DNA of 64,000 bases from Nitrosomonas sp. GTDB taxonomy: Bacteria > Pseudomonadota > Gammaproteobacteria > Burkholderiales > Nitrosomonadaceae. Positions 46,950-57,332 of this stretch are shown here, piece by piece; the first letter of the stretch is position 1, and each line of letters starts with the position of its first letter. Made by a program: the position numbers and the translations under genes. Location: assembly GCA_024281675.1 (NCBI GenBank), contig JAMXAG010000005.1:62001-126000 (forward strand), written 5' to 3'. The notes beneath the pieces were generated by a model. It was not told the DNA's origin. It was given only the letters and a program-made list of their open reading frames with translations, and did not search any database.

Positions 46950-47637
46950 TTTGATAACGGGTCAGTATCAAAGTTAACAGTAAAAAACAGAGTGGGTAGT
47001 AGAAATTTAGCAAATATTTTTTCAATAGACTGAGTGTGCTATTTTATTATTATTTTACCTATAGATAGACACATTCTGTGAGATTTTCACGAAATGCATA
47101 AATAAATCGTTTCTCCTTGGGAAGATAGTCTGTTTGGCATCCATTTCGTGTTCAATGGACGCAATTTTCTGATATGAGGAGTAAAAATCGATATACGATC
47201 TTGGTAATCTTTTGGGATGGTGCGCCATTGCCTGAAAATATATCAAACATGTATTTTAGTGAAAGCATGATAACACAGTAATTTCTTTTAAAATCAGAGT
47301 TTTTTCCTGTAATAACTTTACTCTACTACATAGGGGGAGTCACCATTCAGGATGATGCTGTGACCGTTGTTTTTTTGAGTGGTTTGTACTTAATTGCTAT
47401 ATTTCGGGTGCCATTTTTAATGTTGTTTTAGGACAATGCTGCATATGATCGCTTGCGTTACAGATTTGCCATTGCCATCGTTGCGATTGCTAGCCTTTAA
47501 CACCTATTCAATTGATATTCAATCAATCCTTATGATTATTATAAAAATTTTGATATGGGTGTGATTAAATGTGAATCGGTTGATTGAGAATCAGCTGTGC
47601 CGTGGTGATTGATTGTTTTGATACTCTCGCATCTGGG
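46950..47637. other. Long region without a convincing gene
   Basis: These 688 AT-rich bases separate two minus-strand genes. A 63-codon minus-strand frame (47055-47246) exists but lacks a ribosome site and any recognised family, so I do not call it. The stretch should contain the promoter of the GGDEF/EAL gene near 46970-47050. It may be a remnant of lost genes. Confidence 0.4.
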
Positions 47638-48378
47638 TTATAACGCAATACTTCTGCCGCCATCTACTGCAATCACCTGTCCGGTAATGTAGGGTGCATC
47701 CGCTATCAAGAAGTATACTGTTTTTGCAATATCATCGGGCTCACCGCAACGTTTTAATAAAGTACCTGCAATCGTAGCTTGACGTTCCGCTTCATCTGTC
47801 CATTTTCCTGTTTCTGGCCAAAGAATCGGGCCCGGTGATACACCATTAACGCGTACTTCGGGTGCCATTTCAACCGCGAGTGAGCGTGTGAGTGTTAGCA
47901 AACCGCCCTTGGCTGCGTTGTAAATTACATAGTTTTTCAAAGGTCGTTCAGTATGAATATCGATAATGTTTACAATACAACCACGTTGCTTTTTCAAGTG
48001 AGGCGAAGCAGCTTGGGATAAAAATAACGGTGCACGCAAATTACTTCCAATGAGATCATTCCAACTTTCTTGCGTGCATTCATCTAACGGTGTTGCGAAG
48101 AAACTGGATGCATTGTTGACTAATCCATCTAATTGTCCAAATTGTTGTACGGAGGATTCGACTAAATCCGGCAATTGTTTATGATCGAGTAAATCGGCTT
48201 GAATTAGCGCAACAGAGTTCTCGCGTTGTTGATTCAGTTCCCTTTGCAAGGCATTAGCTTCTTCGATGGAAGAATGGTAGTGGATTACCAATTTGGCTCC
48301 GTGCGTATGCAATCGGCGACAAATTGTCGCACCGACGCGTTTTGCGCCGCCCGTGATCAATATAACTTTGTTTTGCAC
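47638..48378 (-). CDS. Pteridine reductase-like short-chain dehydrogenase
   Basis: This 246-residue SDR has the cofactor motif LITGGAKRVGATICRRLHTHGAKLVIHYHSS, DGLVNNASSFFATPL (NNAS-type), the catalytic YNAAKGG and VNGVSPGPILWPE, ending in GQVIAVDGGRSI. The GAKRVG and HYHSS stretch favours NADPH and the pteridine reductase/FolM group, which reduces dihydrofolate or dihydrobiopterin derivatives. It is divergent from the MidA-like gene, as often seen for this pair in betaproteobacteria. Confidence 0.88.
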   Translation of the reverse strand: MQNKVILITGGAKRVGATICRRLHTHGAKLVIHYHSSIEEANALQRELNQQRENSVALIQADLLDHKQLPDLVESSVQQFGQLDGLVNNASSFFATPLDECTQESWNDLIGSNLRAPLFLSQAASPHLKKQRGCIVNIIDIHTERPLKNYVIYNAAKGGLLTLTRSLAVEMAPEVRVNGVSPGPILWPETGKWTDEAERQATIAGTLLKRCGEPDDIAKTVYFLIADAPYITGQVIAVDGGRSIAL

Positions 48379-48477
48379 ACTTCACTCCTTGGTTTGATTC
48401 TTGAGATGACCTGCTAAACTAGCATCTTGTTGATGAATGTTTTTTCTAAAATTTACCATAAATAAGCTGATTTGCTG

Positions 48478-49674
48478 ATGTCGTTACAGACTACTTTACC
48501 ACCGGCTGATGAGAATGCACTGTCGCATAGCCGCGCGTTAACATTACTCATCCGGGAGAAAATTCATAACGCAGGAGGTTGGATATCCTTTGAGCAATTT
48601 ATGAATCTGGCGTTGTATGCTCCTGGGTTGGGCTATTACAATAGTGGTGCTACTAAACTTGGGCGAGCTGGTGATTTTACTACTGCTCCGGAAACATCTT
48701 CGCTGTTTGGGCGTACGTTGGCGCGACAGTTGATGCAAATTGCTGAGCAATTAAATCCGTTCAATATTCTGGAATTCGGTGCGGGATCGGGTCAATTGGC
48801 GTTGGATATTTTGCTGACACTTGAGCAATCTGGTCATTTGCCAGAAAAATATCTGATACTAGAAGTTAGCGCGGAGTTACGCGAGCGCCAGAGAAACTGG
48901 TTTTTGGAGAAAATACCGCATTTGATGTCACGTATCGAGTTTTTGCAGCAATTACCCGTGCAGTTTAGCGGTGCGATACTTGCGAACGAAGTGTTTGATG
49001 CGATGCCTGTCCACATGGTCGTGTGGCAGCAAGACCAGATTTTGGAGCGTGGTGTTATTTGGCAAAACGAAAAATTCGCTTGGCAAGACCATTCGATTCA
49101 AGATGCACAATTGCTGGATGCTGCTCGCCGATTACAACCATGGATAGCGGGCGATCATGATTCGAATAAAGCTTTTCAGCCTTACGTGAGCGAAATTAGC
49201 CTGGCTGCCCGATATTTTTTGAAAAGTTTGTCGCAAGTATTGCAGCAAGGTGTGATGCTATTCATTGATTATGGTTTTGGACGCAGCGAATACTATCATG
49301 CGCAGCGTAATCATGGCACCTTGATGTGCCATTATCGCCACCATGCGCACGATGATCCATTTTACTTGCCTGGGTTACAAGATATTACCAGCCACGTCGA
49401 TTTCAGTGCGTTTGTCGACGCAGCAAATAGTAATGGGCTCGATTTAATCGGTTATACTACGCAAGCACACTTTCTAATGAACTGTGGAATCACTGAAGTT
49501 TTGATACAATCTGCTTCACCGGGTAGCGTGAATTATTTGTCCCAGGCAAATCAACTGCAAAAATTAGTGAGTCCTGCTGAAATGGGCGAATTATTTAAAG
49601 TCATTGCTCTGGGGAAGCGTATTTCGGAACCACTGATCGGATTTCATAGAGGCGATCGAAGCCGCTTGTTATGA
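48478..49674 (+). CDS. SAM-dependent methyltransferase, MidA/NDUFAF7 family
   Basis: The protein (about 398 aa) has ISFEQFMNLALYAPGLGYYNSGATKLGRAGDFTTAPETSSLFGRTLARQ, the SAM-binding motif ILEFGAGSGQLALDIL and LANEVFDAMPVHMV, all typical of the family. The mitochondrial member methylates an arginine of a complex I subunit; the bacterial role is not well defined. I use ATG 48478; a TTG two codons earlier is the alternative. Confidence 0.92.
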   Translation: MSLQTTLPPADENALSHSRALTLLIREKIHNAGGWISFEQFMNLALYAPGLGYYNSGATKLGRAGDFTTAPETSSLFGRTLARQLMQIAEQLNPFNILEFGAGSGQLALDILLTLEQSGHLPEKYLILEVSAELRERQRNWFLEKIPHLMSRIEFLQQLPVQFSGAILANEVFDAMPVHMVVWQQDQILERGVIWQNEKFAWQDHSIQDAQLLDAARRLQPWIAGDHDSNKAFQPYVSEISLAARYFLKSLSQVLQQGVMLFIDYGFGRSEYYHAQRNHGTLMCHYRHHAHDDPFYLPGLQDITSHVDFSAFVDAANSNGLDLIGYTTQAHFLMNCGITEVLIQSASPGSVNYLSQANQLQKLVSPAEMGELFKVIALGKRISEPLIGFHRGDRSRLL

Positions 49675-49762
49675 AACTCGATAGTACACAATCAATCAAA
49701 TCAAAGTAATCTAAAAATATACTGATATAAACTCAGCACGCTGTTGAGTGTAAACTGTCCTG

Positions 49763-50845
49763 ATGTCAAATCCTTTTACTCCCGAGCAACTTATTCGTAA
49801 GGAAATTCTTTCTCTTTCGGCTTATCACGTACCACCGGCAACGGGGATGGTTAAGCTCGATGCGATGGAAAATCCTTATCTGCTTCCGGTGTTGCTTCGC
49901 AAAGAAATCGCTTTGCTAGCTGAAAATGCATCCATCAATCGCTATCCGGATGCGAGCGCTACTGCATTAAAGAAAACACTGCGTGATCATCTGAGAATAT
50001 CTGATGAAATGGATATTTTGTTAGGTAATGGTTCGGATGAAATCATCCAAATGATTGCAATGGCAATTGCTAAACCCGGTGCGGTGTTGATGAGCGTTGA
50101 GCCGGCTTTCGTCATGTTTCGTATGATTGCAACTTTTACCAACATTCAATATATCGGTGTAACGCTCAAAGAAGATTTCACGATAGATCTTGATGCCATG
50201 ATGACAGCCATAGCAAAACACGAGCCGGCAGTGATTTTTCTGGCTTATCCAAACAATCCTACCGGGAATTTATTCGATGAGGAGGCCATTCTGCATATTA
50301 TTGCAGCAACTTCTGGTCTTGTGGTCATTGATGAGGCTTACCATGTGTTTGCCAATGCCAGTATGATAGATCGGCTGGATAGCTTCCCTAATGTATTGTT
50401 AATGCGTACTTTATCTAAAGTTGGGTTAGCAGGGTTGCGATTGGGACTATTGGTAGGGCGCGCGCAATGGTTGCAGCATTTTGAAAAAATACGTTTGCCG
50501 TATAATATCAATACCATGACACAATTGATCACGGAGAAAGTTTTACAACATACCGACATATTATCGCAACAAGCTGACGCCATAAAATCACAACGCATAA
50601 AAGTAAATGCATCGCTAAGCACTATGAATGGTGTTGAAGTCTTTCCTTCGCGTGCCAATTTTATTTTGTTTCGTGTGAAAAATGCAGGCCAGGTATTTCA
50701 ATCTTTGAAACAACGTTGTATATTGATAAAAAATCTGGACGGTACTCATCCTTTATTAGAAAATTGCTTACGTATTACAATAGGAACACCCGAAGAAAAT
50801 ACACAATTTTGTTCAGCATTGCATGACATAATTAGCCAAACATAA
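49763..50845 (+). CDS. hisC: Histidinol-phosphate aminotransferase
   Basis: HisC converts imidazole-acetol phosphate to histidinol phosphate. This PLP enzyme of fold type I has [62 protein letters not shown] and the lysine-bearing [20 protein letters not shown]. Length 360 is normal. It starts the local histidine run hisC-hisB-hisH-hisA-hisF-hisI-hisE. Confidence 0.97.
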   Translation: MSNPFTPEQLIRKEILSLSAYHVPPATGMVKLDAMENPYLLPVLLRKEIALLAENASINRYPDASATALKKTLRDHLRISDEMDILLGNGSDEIIQMIAMAIAKPGAVLMSVEPAFVMFRMIATFTNIQYIGVTLKEDFTIDLDAMMTAIAKHEPAVIFLAYPNNPTGNLFDEEAILHIIAATSGLVVIDEAYHVFANASMIDRLDSFPNVLLMRTLSKVGLAGLRLGLLVGRAQWLQHFEKIRLPYNINTMTQLITEKVLQHTDILSQQADAIKSQRIKVNASLSTMNGVEVFPSRANFILFRVKNAGQVFQSLKQRCILIKNLDGTHPLLENCLRITIGTPEENTQFCSALHDIISQT

Positions 50846-50895
50846 ATACCCTGACTCTACAAACGTTTATCCCCTTTCAAATTTTTCAACGCACT

Positions 50896-51483
50896 ATGCG
50901 CCAAGCCCAGGTTATAAGAAACACGCTGGAAACACAAATCAGTGTTACGCTAAATTTAGATGGTAGCGGTCGCTCTGGTTTTAAGACCAGTGTCCCTTTT
51001 CTGGATCATATGCTAGACCAGATTGCCCGCCATGGCCTGATAGATCTGGAAATTACCGCAAAAGGTGATTTGCATATTGATGCGCATCACACAGTAGAAG
51101 ATATCGGTATTTCATTGGGACAAGGCTTTGCCAAGGCGGTCGGTGATAAAAAAGGCTTGCGGCGTTATGGGCATGCCTATGTTCCTCTCGATGAAGCATT
51201 GTCACGTGTTGTTATTGATTTATCCGGGCGCCCGGGATTGGTATTCAATGTGAATTTCTCTCGTGCACGTATTGGTGATTTTGATGTTGATTTGATTCAG
51301 GAGTTTTTTCAAGGGTTCGTTAATCACGCAGGAGTTACGGCGCATATTGACAATTTGTACGGGAGGAATGCACACCATCAGGCCGAAACGATTTTCAAGG
51401 CTTTTGGACGGGCTTTACGGGTAGCTATCGAACAAGATCCAGCGATGTCGGGTGTGATTCCATCGACTAAAGGTAGTTTATAG
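50896..51483 (+). CDS. hisB: Imidazoleglycerol-phosphate dehydratase
   Basis: HisB removes water from imidazoleglycerol phosphate. The 195-residue monofunctional form has [59 protein letters not shown] and [20 protein letters not shown], with the paired HH metal ligands. It lacks the phosphatase domain of the fused enterobacterial HisB. Confidence 0.98.
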   Translation: MRQAQVIRNTLETQISVTLNLDGSGRSGFKTSVPFLDHMLDQIARHGLIDLEITAKGDLHIDAHHTVEDIGISLGQGFAKAVGDKKGLRRYGHAYVPLDEALSRVVIDLSGRPGLVFNVNFSRARIGDFDVDLIQEFFQGFVNHAGVTAHIDNLYGRNAHHQAETIFKAFGRALRVAIEQDPAMSGVIPSTKGSL

Positions 51484-51505
51484 AATATTTTTTGAATAAT
51501 AGATC

Positions 51506-52144
51506 GTGACTGATATTGCAATTGTTGATTATGGGATGGGAAATCTTCGCTCCGTCCACAAAGCTTTGGAGCATGTTGCACCCGAAGCCTCGATCGTAGT
51601 GACGAATGATCCGCATGAAGTTGAAAAAGCTGACCGAGTCGTTGTTCCGGGACAAGGTGCTATGCGTAATTGCATGCATGAGCTGGAAATACGCGGGTTA
51701 CGTCAGGCAGTTATAAAGGCTGCTGAATATAAACCTTTTCTCGGTATTTGCATTGGTCTACAAATGCTATTTGAGGAAAGCGAGGAGGGACAAACTGAGG
51801 GGTTAAATATACTGCCTGGCAAGGTTGTCCATTTTCCAAAGTCAGCCATGAATACAGCTGATGGGCAAAAATTAAAAGTGCCGCATATGGGATGGAATCA
51901 GGTTTATCAGACCATGATGCATCCGCTGTGGGATGGTATTCGAGAAGATGCACGATTTTATTTTGTCCATAGTTATTATGTTGAAACGCCAGATGTTGCA
52001 TCGATTGCCGGCCGTAGTCACTACCCAATGCCGTTTACCTGTGCGGTTGCTAAAGATAATATTTTCGCGGTACAGTTTCATCCTGAGAAAAGCCAATCGG
52101 CTGGTTTGGCACTATTGAGTAATTTTGCCAAATGGGCACCGTAA
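51506..52144 (+). CDS. hisH: Imidazole glycerol phosphate synthase, glutaminase subunit HisH
   Basis: HisH supplies ammonia from glutamine to HisF. The class I amidotransferase has GMGNLRSVHKALEHV, the nucleophile Cys in FLGICIGLQMLFEESEEG (near residue 82) and the His-Glu pair in AVQFHPEKSQSAGL. GTG 51506 is the only plausible start and gives 212 residues. Confidence 0.97.
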   Translation: MTDIAIVDYGMGNLRSVHKALEHVAPEASIVVTNDPHEVEKADRVVVPGQGAMRNCMHELEIRGLRQAVIKAAEYKPFLGICIGLQMLFEESEEGQTEGLNILPGKVVHFPKSAMNTADGQKLKVPHMGWNQVYQTMMHPLWDGIREDARFYFVHSYYVETPDVASIAGRSHYPMPFTCAVAKDNIFAVQFHPEKSQSAGLALLSNFAKWAP

Positions 52145-52206
52145 TCAATCATTCCGATAGTTAGGTAAATTAATGAGCACTTTTCACGCATTAATCTTGA
52201 TAAATC

Positions 52207-52962
52207 ATGTTGATAATTCCCGCAATTGATCTTAAAGACGGTGATTGTGTCCGTCTTAAGCAAGGCGTCATGGAGGACGCAACGATATTCTCCAAAGAGC
52301 CAGGTGAAATGGCTTTGCACTGGTTAACCCAAGGAGCCAGAAGACTACACCTAGTTGATTTGAATGGTGCATTGGCTGGGAAACCTAAAAATGAACCGGC
52401 AATTCGTGAGATTGTGCAAGCCATCAATGGCCAAATTCCCATTCAACTCGGGGGCGGTATACGTGATTTGGATACCATTGAGCGTTACCTGGATGATGGT
52501 ATCAGCTATATGATCATCGGTACGGCTGCTATTAAGATACCGGGTTTTTTGCATGACGCATGCTATGCCTTTCCAGGACAGATCATGGTTGGATTAGATG
52601 CGAAAGAAGGTAAAGTTGCTGTCGATGGTTGGTCAAAAATAACGGGGCATGATGTTGTGGATCTTGCGAAAAAATTCGAAGATTATGGTATCGAGGCTAT
52701 TATTTATACGGATATCGGTAGGGACGGAATGCTCAGTGGCGTGAATACACAAGCTACGGTTGAATTAGCTAGACAACTCACGGTACCGGTGATTGCCAGT
52801 GGTGGCATTACCAATATTGACGATGTCCATAAATTATGTGAAATCGAGTCGGAAGGAATCATTGGCGCAATTACGGGACGTGCTATTTATGAAGGCTCAT
52901 TGGATTTCAAAGAGGCTCAAGTTTTGGCTGATAAACTTAGCGCTGCCAACACTATTCCTTAA
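52207..52962 (+). CDS. hisA: ProFAR isomerase HisA
   Basis: HisA is a TIM-barrel isomerase of histidine synthesis. Typical motifs are [90 protein letters not shown] and [13 protein letters not shown]. Full length at 251 residues. Confidence 0.97.
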   Translation: MLIIPAIDLKDGDCVRLKQGVMEDATIFSKEPGEMALHWLTQGARRLHLVDLNGALAGKPKNEPAIREIVQAINGQIPIQLGGGIRDLDTIERYLDDGISYMIIGTAAIKIPGFLHDACYAFPGQIMVGLDAKEGKVAVDGWSKITGHDVVDLAKKFEDYGIEAIIYTDIGRDGMLSGVNTQATVELARQLTVPVIASGGITNIDDVHKLCEIESEGIIGAITGRAIYEGSLDFKEAQVLADKLSAANTIP

Positions 52963-53047
52963 TACCCTATTCATTTAGTGTCCTTTATTACATCACAAGC
53001 CTTCTTTATTTTTTCATTATAATTATAAACGCATTCGTTTTTTCCTA

Positions 53048-53821
53048 ATGAGTCTTGCCAAACGTATTATTCCATGCCTGGATGTCACTAATGGGCGTGT
53101 TGTGAAAGGTGTTAATTTTGTTGAATTACGTGATGCCGGAGATCCGGTTGAGATTTCGCGCCGTTATGACGAACAAGGCGCAGATGAACTGACTTTCCTT
53201 GATATCACTGCAAGTTCCGATAATCGTGATTTAATTCTGCACATCATCGAGGCCGTTGCTGCACAGGTGTTTATACCTTTGACGGTTGGGGGCGGGGTAC
53301 GACAGGTTGAGGATATTCGTAGATTATTGAATGCTGGTGCGGACAAGGTGAGTATCAATACTTCTGCGGTTATGAATCCACAGCTGATTGCTGAGGCGTC
53401 TGGTCATTATGGTTCGCAGTGTATTGTTGTAGCGATCGATGCGAAAAAAGTCAGCGCTCCAAACGATGCATCACGTTGGGAGGTGTTTACACATGGTGGC
53501 CGTAAAGCTACGGGTATTGATGCCATTGAATGGGCAAAAAAAATGCAGGCGCTAGGTGCTGGTGAAATTTTACTGACCAGTATGGATCGAGATGGTACAC
53601 GTAATGGTTTTGATATCGCATTAACGCGTGCAGTATCAGATGCAGTCAGTATTCCGGTCATTGCCAGTGGTGGGGTTGGGAATCTTGATCATTTAGTGGA
53701 TGGCATTCTGCGAGGCCACGCTGACGCCGTATTGGCAGCCAGTATTTTTCATTATGGAGAATTTACTGTGCAACATGCTAAGGAATATATGCAACAGCAT
53801 GGTATCGAAGTTCGATTGTGA
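53048..53821 (+). CDS. hisF: Imidazole glycerol phosphate synthase, cyclase subunit HisF
   Basis: HisF is the TIM-barrel partner of HisH. It shows [73 protein letters not shown] and [37 protein letters not shown], including the two catalytic aspartates (CLD and MDRDG). Length 257. An 85-base gap precedes it. Confidence 0.98.
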   Translation: MSLAKRIIPCLDVTNGRVVKGVNFVELRDAGDPVEISRRYDEQGADELTFLDITASSDNRDLILHIIEAVAAQVFIPLTVGGGVRQVEDIRRLLNAGADKVSINTSAVMNPQLIAEASGHYGSQCIVVAIDAKKVSAPNDASRWEVFTHGGRKATGIDAIEWAKKMQALGAGEILLTSMDRDGTRNGFDIALTRAVSDAVSIPVIASGGVGNLDHLVDGILRGHADAVLAASIFHYGEFTVQHAKEYMQQHGIEVRL

Positions 53822-53899
53822 TGTTAGAATAGCGATTATCACGGTGATCACGGTGGGTGATTACTTCAACCTTTAGTATTGAATCATAATAATGTAACT

Positions 53900-54289
53900 A
53901 TGCCGGATGCGTGGCTTAATAAAATCAATTGGTCTGATGATGGTTTGATACCCGTTATAGCTCAAGAGTCTGATACAGGTAAAGTATTGATGTTTGCTTG
54001 GATGAACCGAGATGCATTGAAGCTTACAGTCGAAAAGAAGGAAGCGGTTTATTGGTCACGTTCTCGCAAAAAATTGTGGCATAAAGGGGAAGAATCTGGT
54101 CATACGCAAAAAATAAAAGCTATTTATCTGGATTGCGACGAAGATGTATTGCTTTTAGTCGTCGAGCAAACGGGTGGGATTGCCTGTCATACCGGAAGAC
54201 ATCATTGTTTTTTTCAGAAACTGGAAAATGGTGAGTGGGTTATTTCTACTCCTGTTATAAAAGACCCGGAGCATATATATACTAAATGA
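53900..54289 (+). CDS. hisI: Phosphoribosyl-AMP cyclohydrolase
   Basis: HisI opens the adenine ring of phosphoribosyl-AMP. The metal-binding and catalytic motifs are [71 protein letters not shown]. The frame opens at TTG 53879, but ATG 53900 ([11 protein letters not shown]) matches the usual start and gives 129 residues. Its stop overlaps the hisE ATG by four bases (ATGA). HisI and HisE are separate proteins here. Confidence 0.95.
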   Translation: MPDAWLNKINWSDDGLIPVIAQESDTGKVLMFAWMNRDALKLTVEKKEAVYWSRSRKKLWHKGEESGHTQKIKAIYLDCDEDVLLLVVEQTGGIACHTGRHHCFFQKLENGEWVISTPVIKDPEHIYTK

Positions 54290-54609
54290 ATCATTCGGCC
54301 ATTTTAGATCGTCTTGCACAGTCCATTGAAGCACGAAAACAGGGAGATGCTGAAACTTCTTATGTGGCAAAATTGTTACAGGGTGGTCAGGATAAAATCT
54401 TAAAGAAAATTGCTGAAGAATCTGCGGAAATATTGATGGCTTCGAAGGATGGTGACGTACATCAAGTCGTTTATGAAACTGCGGATCTATGGTTTCATTG
54501 TATGATACTGCTGGCTTATCATGATGTAAGTCCTGATGATGTATTTAAAGAGCTTGAAAGACGTGAGGGAGTTTCTGGGATTACAGAGAAGAAATCAAGA
54601 ATAACCTGA
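54286..54609 (+). CDS. hisE: Phosphoribosyl-ATP pyrophosphatase
   Basis: HisE cleaves phosphoribosyl-ATP to phosphoribosyl-AMP. It is an all-helical MazG-like enzyme with [33 protein letters not shown] and [20 protein letters not shown], holding the Glu/Asp metal ligands. Length 107. It is coupled to hisI by the ATGA overlap and followed after a few bases by the HIT-family gene. Confidence 0.96.
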   Translation: MNHSAILDRLAQSIEARKQGDAETSYVAKLLQGGQDKILKKIAEESAEILMASKDGDVHQVVYETADLWFHCMILLAYHDVSPDDVFKELERREGVSGITEKKSRIT

Positions 54610-54619
54610 TTGAGTGCCT

Positions 54620-54970
54620 ATGGATAACTGTATATTTTGTAAAATTATCAGAAAAGAGATTCCATGCAACAAGATCTATGAGGATACTGAACTCATTATT
54701 TTTAATGATATCAATCCGGCTGCTCCAGTGCATTTTTTGATGATTCCCAAGCAGCACATTGATTCTCTTTATGATGCTCAAGACGATCAGCAGGCTCTTT
54801 TAGGTAAAATGCTGCTATTAGCGCCCAAATTGGCAAAAGAACAAGGTTGCGAAGATGGGTTTCGTGTCGTAATTAATACAGGTCGTGTAGGTGGGCAAGA
54901 AGTTTTTCATTTACATATTCATGTTATTGGTGGCAGAGAACGATTGACCCCTATGATACATTCAAGTTGA
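54620..54970 (+). CDS. HIT-family (HinT-like) nucleotide hydrolase
   Basis: The 116-residue protein has DNCIFCKIIRKEIPCNKIYEDTELIIFNDINPAAPVHFLMIPKQHI and the histidine triad VGGQEVFHLHIHVIGG. HinT-type members hydrolyse aminoacyl-adenylates and purine phosphoramidates. I use ATG 54620; the GTG two codons earlier is possible. Its place between hisE and tatA is conserved in betaproteobacteria. Confidence 0.94.
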   Translation: MDNCIFCKIIRKEIPCNKIYEDTELIIFNDINPAAPVHFLMIPKQHIDSLYDAQDDQQALLGKMLLLAPKLAKEQGCEDGFRVVINTGRVGGQEVFHLHIHVIGGRERLTPMIHSS

Positions 54971-55015
54971 AGGTGTTGCTTGTTACCTTACGCCAATCCA
55001 TTCTAAGGAGAACTG

Positions 55016-55327
55016 ATGGGCACATTTAGTATTTGGCATTGGCTTATCGTACTAATTATTGTGGTGCTGGTCTTTGGTACCAAGAAATTACGTAATTTAG
55101 GCAGTGACTTGGGCGGTGCGCTAAAAGGATTTAAAGACGGCATGAAGGAAGCGGATACAGGTCAGTCTGCTGCTTCGACAACTCAGCAGACTGATGATCG
55201 TATCATTGACGTGCAAGCAAAAAGAGAAGATGCAGCACAAGCTTTTCACGACAATATCAACAAAGAACAGTCTATGGATAAGCCTGCTTCATCGGTAAAA
55301 ACAGACCATAACACCACTGTGAAATAA
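55016..55327 (+). CDS. tatA: Sec-independent translocase subunit TatA
   Basis: TatA forms the protein-conducting oligomer of the twin-arginine system, which exports folded proteins. It has one N-terminal membrane segment ([17 protein letters not shown]), the hinge [25 protein letters not shown] and a long polar tail. The 103-residue length is a little more than E. coli TatA. A strong ribosome site (AAGGAGAA) precedes the ATG. Confidence 0.97.
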   Translation: MGTFSIWHWLIVLIIVVLVFGTKKLRNLGSDLGGALKGFKDGMKEADTGQSAASTTQQTDDRIIDVQAKREDAAQAFHDNINKEQSMDKPASSVKTDHNTTVK

Positions 55328-55371
55328 TATTTTTCAATTCGTGCAATCTCTATGATTGTGGAATAAAGGTT

Positions 55372-55749
55372 ATGTTTGATATCAGTTTTATGGAGTTATT
55401 GGTTATTTCTTTGGTTGCATTGATTGTTATCGGTCCTGAACGGCTTCCGATCGTGGCCAAAACACTGGGTAATTTGTATGGTCGCTGTCGTAGTTTTGTG
55501 TATAGTGTCAGAACTGATATCCATAATGAAATACGTATGGAGGAATTGAAAGAGATGCAATCTTCCATTGAAGAAACGGTTCATTCTGTGGAGCAGTCTG
55601 CGCAACATAATATCAATCAAATCAAAGCAGGTCTTACGGATGATTCTTCTATGGTAGAGGAAAATTTATCCTCGCGAACAAGCACAAATCAGCCCGTCGC
55701 AAAACCTCAAACCGCTACTTCAACTAAGCATGACCCAAGCAATGGATAG
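55372..55749 (+). CDS. tatB: Sec-independent translocase subunit TatB
   Basis: TatB binds TatC and helps recognise twin-arginine signal peptides. The N-terminus MFDISFMELLVISLVALIVIGPERLPIVAKTLG has the membrane helix with Glu at residue 8 and the GPERLP motif, followed by an amphipathic helix and a variable polar tail. Length 125. Confidence 0.96.
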   Translation: MFDISFMELLVISLVALIVIGPERLPIVAKTLGNLYGRCRSFVYSVRTDIHNEIRMEELKEMQSSIEETVHSVEQSAQHNINQIKAGLTDDSSMVEENLSSRTSTNQPVAKPQTATSTKHDPSNG

Positions 55750-55773
55750 CTTGGCTGCAGCAATAATACAGCG

Positions 55774-56544
55774 ATGATTGAAGGCTCATTACTATCGCAT
55801 TTAGTTGAATTACGCGCCAGAGCCATACGTATTTTAGGCGTTATCATGCTAGGGTTTTTTCCATGTGCTTTTTTTGCTCGTGAGCTATACACCTTGCTTG
55901 CGCAACCACTTTTAGAAAAGCTACCACAAGGGGGGCAAATGATTGCTACCGATGTGGCAACTCCGTTTTTTGTACCAATGAAAGTTGCTTTGATGGTTGC
56001 TTTCGTATTGACGCTACCACACACTTTGTATCAAATCTGGGCTTTTGTCGCACCCGGATTGTATATGCATGAAAAGCGCATGGCTTTGCCATTGGTTATT
56101 GGCAGCAGTTTACTGTTTTTTTCAGGAATGGCCTTTGCCTACTTCGCTGCTTTGCCATTGGTATTTGAGTTCATTACCTATTTTGCTCCAGAAGGCGTCG
56201 CCGTTATGACGGATATTGGTAATTACCTGAGCTTTGTATTATCCATGTTCTTGGCTTTTGGTATTACGTTTGAAGTACCGGTGTTTGTCATTATTCTAGT
56301 TAGAACCGGTGTAATCACCATTGAGAAACTCAAAGAAATTCGCCCTTACGTTATCGTATCAGCGTTTGTCATCGCAGCCATTTTCACGCCGCCCGATGTT
56401 ATTTCACAATTTATGTTAGCAGTGCCACTATGCCTCTTATATGAATTGGGCATAATCATCGCGACTTTTATCGCTTCCAAAGATGGCGCTGCTATCCAGT
56501 CTACAACTTCATCAGGGCAACCTGGACAAAATAGTAAGGAGTAG
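55774..56544 (+). CDS. tatC: Sec-independent translocase subunit TatC
   Basis: TatC is the polytopic receptor for twin-arginine signals. The 256-residue protein has six membrane segments and the hallmarks SLLSHLVELRARAI, TDVATPFFVPMKVALMVAFVLTLPHTLYQIWAFVAPGLYMHEKR, FEVPVFVIILVRTGV and AIFTPPDVISQFMLAVPLCLLYELGI. The ATG lies 24 bases after tatB. Confidence 0.97.
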   Translation: MIEGSLLSHLVELRARAIRILGVIMLGFFPCAFFARELYTLLAQPLLEKLPQGGQMIATDVATPFFVPMKVALMVAFVLTLPHTLYQIWAFVAPGLYMHEKRMALPLVIGSSLLFFSGMAFAYFAALPLVFEFITYFAPEGVAVMTDIGNYLSFVLSMFLAFGITFEVPVFVIILVRTGVITIEKLKEIRPYVIVSAFVIAAIFTPPDVISQFMLAVPLCLLYELGIIIATFIASKDGAAIQSTTSSGQPGQNSKE

Positions 56545-56691
56545 GAATAGCCCTACAGAGATGAATTAATCGTTCATTTGATTGATTGCTATCCGGTTAA
56601 TAATAAGAAACGCGAAACCAATACACGGGATTCTCATCCAAGTGTCGTGGAAGCGGATGTTTTCTGATAATCGTACGCAAGGAGCTGATCA

Positions 56692-57276
56692 ATGTCGAAA
56701 AATAAGTTTCTGGATGGCGTTAAACGTGCACGGTTAAATTGGTGTGTAATTACTATGATACCGATATTCCTCGCGCAATTTGCTATGGCGCAAGCTCCTG
56801 GGATTCATAATCCTGCCGATGCAAATCAAACACAACAACCAATAATGCCAACATTGCCTGAAAATTTACCGGAATCTAATACTAAGCCAGCTCGAAAAAT
56901 TCACCGCATCGGTACTGCCATTCCTGCGCCATCCAATGCAGTCAGTATTAAAAGTACTGAAGCAGGCATGATTCGTAGACCTGCGCCATTACTATCCTCT
57001 TCAGGCTGCACGAACTGCGGTGTTGTCGATTTTGTCAATCAATCTCTGCAAGGCAATCAGATGAATGCTATTGTCAATGGTGTTGTGGCTGGGACAATTG
57101 CGAGAGAAGTCATTCGTCCTAGAAATACAGAGAATAACCTCAATTCTCCTTATCATGTCGGCGTCACATTAAATGATGGCCGGCAAGCTGTCATTGCGTT
57201 ACCCGATGCATCCAACTTGCAACAAGGTGATCGCATTAAACTTATCGATGGTACATTATTCATTGATCGCGAATAA
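56692..57276 (+). CDS. SlyB-like exported protein without a glycine zipper
   Basis: The 194-residue protein has an N-terminal hydrophobic signal (LNWCVITMIPIFLAQFAMAQ). The core, CTNCGVVDFVNQSLQGNQMNAIVNGVVAGTIAREVI followed by YHVGVTLNDGRQAVIALPDASNLQQGDRIKLIDGTLFI, aligns in order with SlyB/glycine-zipper outer membrane lipoproteins (CxxCGVV ... YxVxVxxDDG), but the central glycine-zipper repeats are reduced to one short stretch. No lipobox is obvious. AAGGAGCTG supports the ATG. A role in envelope stability is a guess. Confidence 0.65.
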   Translation: MSKNKFLDGVKRARLNWCVITMIPIFLAQFAMAQAPGIHNPADANQTQQPIMPTLPENLPESNTKPARKIHRIGTAIPAPSNAVSIKSTEAGMIRRPAPLLSSSGCTNCGVVDFVNQSLQGNQMNAIVNGVVAGTIAREVIRPRNTENNLNSPYHVGVTLNDGRQAVIALPDASNLQQGDRIKLIDGTLFIDRE

Positions 57277-57332
57277 CGTATCAATCCATGTATATATCAC
57301 AACGAAAAGGTATGCCACGTTGAGGTTTGTCG

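Noticed and set aside
47055..47246. 63-codon minus-strand frame
   Set aside because: No ribosome site, no recognised family and low-complexity AT-rich composition; not called as a gene.
53826..53860. GTGATCAC palindrome and ATCACGGTG repeats between hisF and hisI
   Set aside because: Short and without a T run; could be chance, so not listed as a regulatory site.
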